Source: Photobacterium malacitanum (GTDB taxonomy: Bacteria; Pseudomonadota; Gammaproteobacteria; Enterobacterales; Vibrionaceae). Taken from it: DNA of 64,000 bases. The stretch covers positions 529,701 to 593,700 of the forward strand of contig NZ_FYAK01000001.1 in the NCBI RefSeq assembly GCF_900185615.1, in the 5' to 3' direction. Shown piece by piece: positions 1 through 8,125 of this stretch (within the stretch, counting starts at the first letter, position 1; the number at the start of each line of letters is the position of its first letter). Position numbers and translations under genes: made by a program. The notes below the pieces were generated by a model. It was not told the origin of the DNA, made no database searches, and was given only the letters and a program-made list of their open reading frames with translations.

Positions 1-1919
1 ACTTGCTCTATATTTAAATTAAAGCGCTTATCTGCTTTAAATTCTGCCGAACGGCCAATCTGTTGATGCCCAGCTTGACGAAAATAAACATGTGATATAT
101 TAGTGCCAACCGTAATCGGTGCCGTGGTATTAATATAGCTATCACCTAATAAATAACGGAAAGTATTGGCAAAGAAATTTCCCATATCTTCACTATCATT
201 AGCACGATCTTTACGCTGCCAACACACGCCATTGTTATCAACACCGTCATTCCAACTATAACTGTCAGGACACACTAGAATACTGTTATAGCGATTATTA
301 CCGACCATCATAACTTTGCCAGCACCTAATTCACCGATGCTAATAAATGGTAAGTTAAAGGTTGCAGTATTAGCTGTCACATTTTCAGGAGCAACCGTTG
401 ACGGCGCTTCAGTAATATAAGCTAGGGTTTTTTCATCCCATGCTTTTTTATCACCAAACTTAATCCAATAATTATTATCATTACGTGCCATTAAAATAGG
501 AAAGGCACGATTGGAAATATTAATTGCACTTTGACCACGAGCATTACCTGAGCTGCCATAGAACCACGTTTCATCGGTAAACACATGGAATTTAGTGACA
601 GGTTTCCAGCCATCGGCAATAGCCTCAGCACCTGCTCCCCAAAGCTTACTAATATCAGCTTGAATATTTTTCTCAGCTATTGTTACCGTACGTGGAAATG
701 ACAATGGCGAAAAGACTATATTTGCTTGGCAAGCATCACCACAAATGGCCATATCAATCTGCTGTGCTAAACCTGATTCAAATTGCTTATCAAATTCACC
801 AGCAACAAGTTCTTCCTGACCACTACCATTATCTAATTGTACGGATTCAGACAGCCCTATATTTAATATTTCATTAATCACATTAGGGTATTGAGCAAAT
901 ACATTATGGACACGTTCGGAAATATGAATATGATCAGTAGCGTCAGAATAACGTTGTAATAAGCGAGTAATATTACGACCAGCATGCCCTGCGGCTAAAT
1001 CTGTCACCGTAAATTGCGTTTTATTGGCTTTAAGTTCACCTAACTCAAAGGTATCAATACCAAAAGCAACACTTTCGCCCCAGCTAAAACTAAATTTACC
1101 TTCAGCATCAGTTTGCCCACGTCCTGATGGACTGTAATAATCAACGCCGACAATAGGTTGACCATCTAAATCACGTAAAAAACCCGTCGTTAAAATGACT
1201 TTAGTTGGCTGGTAAGTTAAATTTTGCTCAGCATTTGCACTTACAAAACTACTATTTAAATCACCGGCTCCTTCTGTTACTGCTGGCTGAGATTCGGGTT
1301 CATGAGTTGATGGTTTACTATCAGTTTCTGTACTTTCTTCTAATTTATCGCTAATCAATGCCTTAAATTCAGCAGTAGGCAGCAATATATCATCTGAATT
1401 ATAGAAATTATCAAACCGTAATTGGTCAATAGCTGATAATTTAAAATCAAAAACCTTACCGCTTTCAAGAGCCATTTTATTTAATAATGCTTGTGTATTA
1501 GCAATTGCATTAATACGTTCAGCATCAGTAAACGCCACAAATCGGTCAGACTCTGCAAGTGTTAATTGCTTGATTCTTTCTTTTGCTCCTGACTTAGTCG
1601 CTTGTAGTTTTACCTCAGTAAACGTTGCTAATTTGATACTCTCAAATGAGCAATCGACAGTATCACCATCTTCAATAATAAAATCAGTAGCGGGTGAACC
1701 ATTACAATGAACACTCGCACCAAAATTCATGTCACCATTAAGAGAAAAGATACCTGCAGCAGGAGGAATAACAGGATCGACTGGCGGTGTGATCTCAGGA
1801 TCAACTACGGGTGGTGGCGCGACAGGCTCACTTGAATCACTACCACCATTACAGCCCATCATTAATGCCGATGATATTGCTAATACGATTAACTTTTTAT
1901 TGGCCACAAAAACTTCCAT
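1..1919 (-). CDS. acfD: AcfD/SslE (YghJ) family lipoprotein metalloprotease, N-terminal part
   Basis: The reading frame opens at 1919 and runs off the left edge after about 639 codons without a stop, so the C-terminus is missing. The N-terminus looks like a lipoprotein signal (hydrophobic LIVLAISSALMMG, then Cys23), followed by a Pro-rich linker (about residues 30-50). Blocks such as FVSANAEQ, FSFSWGE, FGIDTFELG and YPNVINEI are those I recall from E. coli SslE/YghJ and V. cholerae AcfD. That family is secreted by the type II system, cleaves mucin, and carries a C-terminal M60 (HExxH) domain. That catalytic domain would lie outside this window and is not seen. No strong Shine-Dalgarno precedes the ATG. 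The family call is firm; activity cannot be judged from this part. Confidence 0.88.
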   Translation of the reverse strand, partial: MEVFVANKKLIVLAISSALMMGCNGGSDSSEPVAPPPVVDPEITPPVDPVIPPAAGIFSLNGDMNFGASVHCNGSPATDFIIEDGDTVDCSFESIKLATFTEVKLQATKSGAKERIKQLTLAESDRFVAFTDAERINAIANTQALLNKMALESGKVFDFKLSAIDQLRFDNFYNSDDILLPTAEFKALISDKLEESTETDSKPSTHEPESQPAVTEGAGDLNSSFVSANAEQNLTYQPTKVILTTGFLRDLDGQPIVGVDYYSPSGRGQTDAEGKFSFSWGESVAFGIDTFELGELKANKTQFTVTDLAAGHAGRNITRLLQRYSDATDHIHISERVHNVFAQYPNVINEILNIGLSESVQLDNGSGQEELVAGEFDKQFESGLAQQIDMAICGDACQANIVFSPLSFPRTVTIAEKNIQADISKLWGAGAEAIADGWKPVTKFHVFTDETWFYGSSGNARGQSAINISNRAFPILMARNDNNYWIKFGDKKAWDEKTLAYITEAPSTVAPENVTANTATFNLPFISIGELGAGKVMMVGNNRYNSILVCPDSYSWNDGVDNNGVCWQRKDRANDSEDMGNFFANTFRYLLGDSYINTTAPITVGTNISHVYFRQAGHQQIGRSAEFKADKRFNLNIEQ

Positions 1920-2085
1920 AATATTTTATTATTGTATGTATAAGGAGGTTTATATACTGGAAGATACCAAGAAAGCAATCACTGTCATCACAAAAAACAC
2001 CAATCAGACAATAACCAATAATAATTATAACTACTTAAAATACAGTGAATTAAAACATTACAGATTGAAACATTTTGATACAAGA

Positions 2086-2802
2086 TCACGGATAAGTAGC
2101 GACTGTTTTATCTCTACTATTAACAGTTAAATAATAGTTATTGTTTGATTCACTGTAACGATTAAAACTAAATAAAAAACACTGTTGGCAATCAAAGATA
2201 GGCTGTGAGTAATTTAAGGCTAGATTGCTGCCTCCATTTCGATAATATTTACTATCAAGCGCTAATCCCACAGCAATTAATGCTTGCTGGCGATTATTAA
2301 ATTCAGGCGCTTTCGCTAAGTCTGTTTGATAAGCACCTGCGATATACTCAATACGATGCATTTTATTTTCACTCGCTATCAAGATATCACGCCAACCATT
2401 ATGGGAGTCGTCAGCAATTAAGATAGGCCGATAAATATTTTTCCAACTTGCCAATTTTTTCTGTGTATGACTAAAAAGATACCCCTCACAACCAGTTTTT
2501 GTACAAAACTCATCTGTTTGCATAATAATAAACACTTCATCACTGCCATCATTATTTAAATCAGCATAACCATAACGATATGGTGGTAAACCATTTTCAA
2601 CCACAGGGAAAACATCATCGGGCTTTAATATATATTTACGAACAATTTCAGCTACAAAATCCACACGGTCTTTATCACTGTCTAAATAGACTGAGTCTTT
2701 TGTTTGCTTTAATAAATGATCACTATGGATTCGATCTACCACCATAACGACACCACCCAATATAACTGCAAACAATAAATACCACGCCCCATATTTAACC
2801 AT
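2086..2802 (-). CDS. hypothetical membrane-anchored protein with FG-GAP-like motif
   Basis: This encodes 238 residues. One hydrophobic segment near residues 5-22 is probably an uncleaved anchor or signal. The rest is a soluble, probably periplasmic domain. Around residue 80 it contains YADLNNDGSDEVFI, which resembles the Asp/Asn-rich calcium loop of FG-GAP/VCBS repeats. Two Cys pairs (CTKTGC and CQQC) could form disulfides. I do not recognise the family. It is transcribed in the same direction as the acfD-like gene, about 170 bp upstream of it, so co-expression is possible but not shown. Confidence 0.7.
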   Translation of the reverse strand: MVKYGAWYLLFAVILGGVVMVVDRIHSDHLLKQTKDSVYLDSDKDRVDFVAEIVRKYILKPDDVFPVVENGLPPYRYGYADLNNDGSDEVFIIMQTDEFCTKTGCEGYLFSHTQKKLASWKNIYRPILIADDSHNGWRDILIASENKMHRIEYIAGAYQTDLAKAPEFNNRQQALIAVGLALDSKYYRNGGSNLALNYSQPIFDCQQCFLFSFNRYSESNNNYYLTVNSRDKTVATYP

Positions 2803-2874
2803 TTAAATACCTTTATGCCGTTCCCCTTATTAAGTGTACTAACAGTGATGCTTTTTTGCTGACTCTTAAATAAT

Positions 2875-2908
2875 AAAAAGCCGTTAGTAGCAAAACCCAC
2901 TAACGGCT
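2875..2908 (-). terminator. Rho-independent terminator
   Basis: An inverted repeat AGCCGTTAGT/ACTAACGGCT has a short loop and, read on the minus strand, is followed by a T-rich tail. It sits directly downstream of the 2915-3364 membrane protein gene. Confidence 0.75.
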
Positions 2909-2914
2909 GTTGTA

Positions 2915-3364
2915 TTACCCATTGATGTTTTTTTTATGCATACCTTTTGGCTCATGAAGAACGCGTCGATGCCAGATTGAGTAATGCCTTAGCCCTGCAG
3001 GACCATGCGCAATAAATACTGACAGTAATAACACGCCAATATAAATATGCGGTTGTAGCTGTGGAATGACGGCAATCGAAGTCAATAAGCCTAACTTTAT
3101 AAACGTTAATACGCCTTTTAATTGAATTAACCATAGCTTTGACCGATAGATTTCTTGCGCCATCATCAGCAAACCGCTAACCATCGCTAATAACCACCAA
3201 TTGAGCCATAGTCCTTTCTCAAGATGAAAAATAAAGCCCCCGCTAGAGATAGCGACACCTAATATATGCAGTGCTCGAATAGCGGTTTTGGTTAATCGTT
3301 GAATCCAAAAGCGAGTTTCAGAAAGTTGATGCTGAGATTGCTTGCGTGGCAAATGGTTAGTCAT
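2915..3364 (-). CDS. small integral membrane protein, unknown function
   Basis: This encodes 149 residues. It has a basic N-terminal tail and about four predicted membrane segments (roughly residues 28-47, 52-70, 84-101 and 106-124), then a His/Arg-rich C-terminal tail. Its size and layout resemble small cytochrome-b-like or DUF membrane proteins, but I do not recognise a family and no haem motif is convincing. It lies 64 bp downstream of the HAD phosphatase in the same orientation and ends at a hairpin terminator, so the two may be co-transcribed. Confidence 0.65.
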   Translation of the reverse strand: MTNHLPRKQSQHQLSETRFWIQRLTKTAIRALHILGVAISSGGFIFHLEKGLWLNWWLLAMVSGLLMMAQEIYRSKLWLIQLKGVLTFIKLGLLTSIAVIPQLQPHIYIGVLLLSVFIAHGPAGLRHYSIWHRRVLHEPKGMHKKNING

Positions 3365-3428
3365 AATGACATCACTAGTAAGTAAAAAAACGCGTCAAGA
3401 ATAGCGTATTTTTTACGATGACCAAACC

Positions 3429-4031
3429 TTATCGTTCAAAGGATCTAAATTCTACTATCATTCCATCATTAACCAGATAACAATCCATACCTGCAGCATT
3501 TGCTGCTTGGTAACCTAACTCAGTATCTTCAAACACAACACAAGCTGAAGGAGGAAGTTCTAATAGCTGCGCGGCTTGTAAGAAAGTATCAGGAAATGGT
3601 TTATGTCGTTCAACATCATTAGCCGTTACGACAATATCCACCAATGGTAAAATGCCTAACGTCGTCAATATTTCTAGAGCATGGTGCCGATAACACCCAG
3701 TACCAATTGCAATGCGTTTATTTAATGCCTTTTGTTGCTGTAATAAAGTAAAGGTCGTAGGAATAATATCGCCTTTATTTTTTATATCATCAAAATAACG
3801 CAACTTGCTGGCTACTAATAACTGCGGATCTGCCTCTATAGGGTATTTTTTTAATAACCCAGTCGCAGTATTAATCGTCGAAGATCCGCCCATTGAATAA
3901 AACCAATCACGCTCAAACGGTAGTTCAAAATCAATACAGGTTTGTTGCCACGCTTTAATATGGGCTGGCATTGAATCAACTAATGTGCCATCCATATCAA
4001 AAATAATCCCTTGGTATGACGATAAATCCAT
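3429..4031 (-). CDS. yqaB: HAD-superfamily phosphatase, YqaB / beta-phosphoglucomutase-like
   Basis: This is a 200-residue HAD hydrolase. Motif I is FDMDGTLVDS (nucleophile Asp near residue 12, acid/base Asp two further on). Motif II is the GTG stretch near residue 112. Motif III/IV is KPFPDTF followed by VVFEDTELG. An alpha-helical cap lies between motifs I and II. The length and the motif KPFPDTFLQAA match E. coli YqaB, which dephosphorylates fructose-1-phosphate and related sugar phosphates. HAD substrate choice is poorly predictable from sequence, so the family is firm and the substrate is an inference. Confidence 0.85.
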   Translation of the reverse strand: MDLSSYQGIIFDMDGTLVDSMPAHIKAWQQTCIDFELPFERDWFYSMGGSSTINTATGLLKKYPIEADPQLLVASKLRYFDDIKNKGDIIPTTFTLLQQQKALNKRIAIGTGCYRHHALEILTTLGILPLVDIVVTANDVERHKPFPDTFLQAAQLLELPPSACVVFEDTELGYQAANAAGMDCYLVNDGMIVEFRSFER

Positions 4032-4116
4032 TGCGTACTCCTTAGTCTTATTCCCCGTTACTCTTATTCGGCTTTACTTTAACGTACTTTTCATTACCCA
4101 CGGCTATTTTTATTCA

Positions 4117-5142
4117 CTAAAATGGCACGCCATTACGGCATACTGATGCTAATGCTAATGAACTTGATTTATAGCCATTATTACTAAAAATATTATTATT
4201 AATACTTACACTTTTACTATTAAGCCATTGCCGCTCCGTTGAGCCATTACCATAAGGTATTCGATACACTGCAAACTGATGATCGTTAGTACTATAAATT
4301 AAATTCGCAGCAACGTTGGCTGAATGATGAGAACGATTAGAATAATAACTAAAAGTCCCTTGGCAATCTTTTACAATATAAGAACCGTTAGTGCTACGAA
4401 CCGCAATATAAGGTTGGCGAGTACCTTCATAGTAACGCTGTTGCCACTGGCCAACAGTATCTGTCAGCATGATTCTCTCAACGTTTTTTTCAGTATCAGA
4501 ATCTTTTATTGTTGTTGATAATGGCGGGGTTGCATTAACGACAGGGACGGAATCGGTAACAGGTACTGAAGATAAAAGCTGAGGCTGTAAATGTAGAGTT
4601 TGATAATGCCAAATAAACCATCCAATCAGGGCGATAATAATAATTAAGCTTGTACAAATAAAAATATACCGGCGTTTAACCCCTTTATTAACAACGCGAG
4701 AATGAGTGGTACCGGCATCGATTTGACGTTGTAGCACCAGCAATTGTTCATTGAGACGACAATTAGTTGTCTGCAATAACATTAGCGCTTCTCGAGCACA
4801 ATTCTCACCTGCATTATACGCATGCGTCAGTTGCTGTTGGTTTTGTTTAATCAAAGCTTGTAATTGGGCTTTTTCTTTAATCAGTGCTCGTATTTTTTCT
4901 TGAAGCGCAGTCATGTGCTGCTGTGCCCCTGCACTATTATCACTTTCAAGCGCTATTTCAGCACATTTTTTATTGCCATTCCCTTGATTTACTTGTTGAT
5001 AAGCCAAGTTCAACATTTTCATCAATGCTTGTGAACCACCTTTATCTGGATGTAATGAGACTGATAATTGTCGATACTTTTTCTTTATATCAGCTTTTGA
5101 ACAGCTATCATCTGTACCAAGTAATTCATGAAATGTGGTCAT
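4117..5142 (-). CDS. membrane-anchored J-domain protein
   Basis: This encodes 341 residues. Residues 1-55 form a J domain with the HPD tripeptide at 31-33, which in this family stimulates the ATPase of a DnaK/Hsp70 partner. Residues about 75-140 are Gln/Leu-rich and probably coiled coil. One membrane segment follows (about 159-179, preceded by KRR), then a Ser/Asn-rich C-terminal domain that would be outside the cytoplasm by the positive-inside rule. There is no Gly/Phe linker or zinc finger, so it is not DnaJ itself. I do not recognise the C-terminal domain. Confidence 0.8.
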   Translation of the reverse strand: MTTFHELLGTDDSCSKADIKKKYRQLSVSLHPDKGGSQALMKMLNLAYQQVNQGNGNKKCAEIALESDNSAGAQQHMTALQEKIRALIKEKAQLQALIKQNQQQLTHAYNAGENCAREALMLLQTTNCRLNEQLLVLQRQIDAGTTHSRVVNKGVKRRYIFICTSLIIIIALIGWFIWHYQTLHLQPQLLSSVPVTDSVPVVNATPPLSTTIKDSDTEKNVERIMLTDTVGQWQQRYYEGTRQPYIAVRSTNGSYIVKDCQGTFSYYSNRSHHSANVAANLIYSTNDHQFAVYRIPYGNGSTERQWLNSKSVSINNNIFSNNGYKSSSLALASVCRNGVPF

Positions 5143-5213
5143 TAATCAAATCATCAAAGGGAATATTTGATGATTATAAACAACTCCACTATAACCTGTA
5201 AATCCTCATACAG

Positions 5214-5987
5214 TTAGTCTGTTTCTTTGTAGTTATTAGAACGAAATTTTCCCGGTGAACAGCCAATATGTTTTTTAAATACGCGAGAAAAATAAGAAAC
5301 ATCTTTAAATCCAGCCGAAGTAGCAACAGAGGCTATTTTTTCATGATCGGCACTTAACAAACCACACGCTAAATCTAACCGCTTTTGAATAATATACTGT
5401 TTAAGTGTTACCCCCATTGTAGAGTGAAATAAACGAGAGAAATACGTTGCAGAAAAATCACAGGCTTTAGCCAGTTCTTCTTCACGCAATGGTGCACTAA
5501 TATCATTCTCAATTATAGAAAGTGCCGGTAATATTGAACGTTCTCGTTGTGATATATTACTATCAATTACAATGTCTTCTTTATGTGTATGTAAACGACT
5601 TAAACAGCTATCCAATTTTTGTCGATTTGCGCTCGCAACTAAAATATCTTCAGCACCAGCACGCAGTGCAACAATTGCTAGTTCAGAATCTAAATCATGA
5701 TAAACAATGACGACTTTTACAATTGGATAACGCTGTTTAATTATTCTCAATAATTTAAAGCCATTAGATTGTGAGTTTTCAATTTCAATGAAAATCAATT
5801 CATACCCAGTCATTGTTAATAGCAATTCATAGGGTGATACGTCTAACACATTATGATATTTCATAAGATTATTTTTAACACAGGTATATTTCTCTTTATA
5901 GCAACAGTTAACCCAGATCATATAACCTCCAGACGTACATGACGCATTAATTTCTCCGATATCGCGTCTTAAATATAAACAACTCAT
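5214..5987 (-). CDS. AraC-family regulator with degenerate receiver-like N-terminal domain
   Basis: This encodes 257 residues. The last 100 or so are a typical AraC/XylS double helix-turn-helix (SATYFSRLFHSTMG, then DVSYFSRVFKKHIGCSPGKFR). Residues about 60-130 look like a response-regulator receiver (ELIFIEIE ... LRIIKQRYP ... LRAGAEDILV). The usual phosphoacceptor Asp is replaced by Glu68, and the conserved Lys after the GA motif is missing, so classical phosphorylation is unlikely. It is transcribed away from the chitinase gene across about 280 bp, which makes it a plausible regulator of that gene (inference). Confidence 0.85.
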   Translation of the reverse strand: MSCLYLRRDIGEINASCTSGGYMIWVNCCYKEKYTCVKNNLMKYHNVLDVSPYELLLTMTGYELIFIEIENSQSNGFKLLRIIKQRYPIVKVVIVYHDLDSELAIVALRAGAEDILVASANRQKLDSCLSRLHTHKEDIVIDSNISQRERSILPALSIIENDISAPLREEELAKACDFSATYFSRLFHSTMGVTLKQYIIQKRLDLACGLLSADHEKIASVATSAGFKDVSYFSRVFKKHIGCSPGKFRSNNYKETD

Positions 5988-6267
5988 TTATACCTTTAAA
6001 TAAGAAGACAATTACATGTATTAATAAAATAATTGAGAATTACTTTTGCTGTTGTTCTAAATATTAGATTTTATCGTTTTTTTATCTCGACAGAACGCAC
6101 AAAAATATAACCTAATAAAATACTCAAACCGAATATTAACCAATATGGTCATCGACTGCCCCTACTAATTTTGTGATTTATTTCAAAAAACAACAATAAA
6201 CGTATACATGTTTTTTATCAATACAGTCAATAATATAGGTTGTTTTTATAAATTAATTAGATCGTCG

Positions 6268-7596
6268 ATGAAGTTTTTTTTAACCACAACGCGTACACTC
6301 TCATTATATTCTTTTTTGGCTGCTGCGTTTGTCTCTCAAATGAACATTAGCTATGCGGCAGATCATCGCCAACCTGCCGTTGTGGCTGCCTACTACCCTG
6401 ATTGGAAAGTATATACGCCCAATAATCCTTATCCTGCCAGTAAAATTCCAGCAGATAAATTAACCCATCTTATTTATGCTTTTCTTGCCGTTTGTGGCCC
6501 TGTTGACTCATCACCGAATAACATCAAAAAAATAATTGCCACTCAATGTGCGAATAAACCAACAGGCACAGCTATTATTTTAGATGAATATGCAGCTTTG
6601 CATATTAAACTGGCAGGAGAAACAGCAACTAACGTTAGCTACAAAGGTAATTTTGGTCAATTAAAAGCATTATCGGATAAATACCCCCATTTAAGTATTC
6701 TACCAAGCTTTGGTGGATGGACTCTTTCAGAGCCTTTTCATACCGTTGCTCTTGACCCTACCTATCGAAAGACATTTATTAATTCTGCGACAGAGTTAAT
6801 CTTAAAATATGATTTCTTTGACGGCATTCAAATTGATTGGGAGTATCCAGGTGGCTATGGATTATCAGGTAAAGGTCAAACCAATGCTAAACTAGAGCGG
6901 GAAGCCTACAGTCTATTAATTAAGGAATTACGGCTTAAATTAAACACATTAGAACAACAAAATAACCGCAAGTACCAACTTTCAGCCGCTATTAATGCTG
7001 GTCCTAAAACATTACCAGGCATTAACTGGTCTTATATTAACCAGTATCTAGACCAAGTTTATTTAATGAGTTTTGATTTCTTAGGCAATTGGAACCATGT
7101 TGTTGGTCATCACAGCAATTTATATAGTACGCCAAATACCCCTGATAATACTTCTGTCGAAAACCAAGTTAATGCACTTATCGATAAGAACATTTCTAAA
7201 AATAAAATCATTATCGGTAGCCCTTTTTATGGTCGAGGATGGCAAGGTGTAAATACGATCTCACCAGATAAACTTGAAAATATAAATAGCAAAGGTGGAT
7301 TACGGAAAGGTTCTGACATTCAGGATCCTGGCTATTTTAACTACAGTGATATTAGTAAATACTTCCTTAGCAACCCTAAGTTAGGTTATCGCTACTACTA
7401 CGATGAAGCTGCACAAGCGGCGGTGCTTTATAATCAAAAAAATAAAGAATATATCAGCTTTGAAGATAAACGTTCTCTTAAAGCAAAGGCTGATTATGTT
7501 AAGAAACATGGTCTTGGTGGTGTATTTGGGTGGGAAATAACCTCAGATGTGAATGATGAATTAATTTCAGTGCTTGATAGCACCTTAAACCCTTAA
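6268..7596 (+). CDS. secreted GH18 chitinase
   Basis: The start chosen is the ATG at 6268, because it begins a good signal peptide (MKFFLTTTRTLSLYSFLAAA...SYAA). An upstream in-frame ATG at 6208 would add 20 residues of poor signal character. The mature protein is a single GH18 barrel of about 410 residues: VAAYYPDW at the first strand, SFGGWTLS at strand 3, the catalytic segment DGIQIDWEYPGG (residues 185-196, acid Glu192), and GSPFYGRGW and GVFGWEI later. There is no separate chitin-binding domain. The usual middle Asp of DGxDxDxE is Gln188 here, which could lower activity. Substrate specificity is inferred. Confidence 0.88.
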   Translation: MKFFLTTTRTLSLYSFLAAAFVSQMNISYAADHRQPAVVAAYYPDWKVYTPNNPYPASKIPADKLTHLIYAFLAVCGPVDSSPNNIKKIIATQCANKPTGTAIILDEYAALHIKLAGETATNVSYKGNFGQLKALSDKYPHLSILPSFGGWTLSEPFHTVALDPTYRKTFINSATELILKYDFFDGIQIDWEYPGGYGLSGKGQTNAKLEREAYSLLIKELRLKLNTLEQQNNRKYQLSAAINAGPKTLPGINWSYINQYLDQVYLMSFDFLGNWNHVVGHHSNLYSTPNTPDNTSVENQVNALIDKNISKNKIIIGSPFYGRGWQGVNTISPDKLENINSKGGLRKGSDIQDPGYFNYSDISKYFLSNPKLGYRYYYDEAAQAAVLYNQKNKEYISFEDKRSLKAKADYVKKHGLGGVFGWEITSDVNDELISVLDSTLNP

Positions 7597-7784
7597 TCAA
7601 CACCGCTCAAAAAATTACCATTAGGAATATTTCGACAATATCAGCACAGCCTAAGCTGGTTTATTTTTATACGGAATATTCCTTTTGTTATCAACTGGCG
7701 CTTATTTTATTTAGTCAGTAACTTTTTTTTTATTTTTTTGCTGACAATCACATTTTTATCCCCTAACATTGCGGGCGAAATGAG
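7597..7784 (+). other. intergenic region upstream of the glycine riboswitch
   Basis: This is AT-rich spacer between the chitinase stop and the riboswitch, with poly-T tracts near 7725-7740. It should hold the symporter promoter and any chitinase terminator. No gene and no unambiguous hairpin terminator was seen. Confidence 0.4.
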
Positions 7785-8038
7785 TTCCGATGAAGGTAGC
7801 AGGAGAGTGGCCATTGACGAATACCATAAGAGTATACACGTCGGCCCGCCGAAGAAGTAAGCGAAACATAATATGATCCCATCATGTTTGATTCGTAAAT
7901 CTTTCAGGCACCAGATTGCAGTAATGCAATAGGTATGGACTGTTATTGGAGGAGCCTCTGGAGAGACTCGTTAAATCGAGCGCCGAAGGAGCAAACCGTA
8001 GCATATTACGGTGAAACTCTCAGGCAAAAGGACAGAGG
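7785..8038 (+). promoter_or_regulatory. tandem glycine riboswitch (two aptamers)
   Basis: There are two consecutive glycine aptamers. Aptamer 2 (about 7955-8038) is canonical: CCTCTGGAGAG, CGCCGAAGGAGCAA, CTCTCAGGCAAAAGGAC, closed by CAGAGG. Aptamer 1 (about 7796-7946) has the same order of conserved pieces (GGAGAG, CGCCGAAGAAGTAA, CTTTCAGGCACCAG, GGAC). Its P1 stem (7796-7801 with 7941-7946) uses wobble pairs, and it has longer P2/P3 arms. The 8-nt linker GGAG can pair with TTCC in the leader at about 7785-7790, next to GA-rich bases, as in the described leader-linker kink-turn. It precedes an AGCS symporter, the classic target in Vibrio, where glycine binding induces expression. Confidence 0.93.
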
Positions 8039-8122
8039 AGATAAGAGCAGCAACAAGAAGCCATTCTGTAACTAACACTTACCTGTTGTTCTATATCTCT
8101 TCCTTTGTACGTTGAAGGAGGA
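8039..8122 (+). promoter_or_regulatory. expression platform and ribosome-binding site of the symporter
   Basis: The segment after aptamer 2 (about 8035-8055) is complementary to about 8084-8103 (TGTTGTTCTATATCTCT). This gives an alternative stem between the riboswitch and the strong Shine-Dalgarno GAAGGAGG at 8114-8122. The site fits control by folding, but the switching structure was not modelled. Confidence 0.5.
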
Positions 8123-8125
8123 ATA

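Noticed and set aside
680-877. Plus-strand open frame inside the AcfD-like gene
   Set aside because: The minus strand encodes strongly conserved AcfD/SslE sequence here, so this is a shadow frame.
1729-2130. Plus-strand open frame of about 130 codons
   Set aside because: Antisense to the start of the AcfD-like gene and the end of the 2086 gene; low-complexity Gly/Thr product and no ribosome-binding site.
7861-7905. Stem-loop CGAAACAT.../ATGTTTGATTCG as an independent terminator
   Set aside because: It is the extended P3 arm of glycine aptamer 1 and has no T-run.
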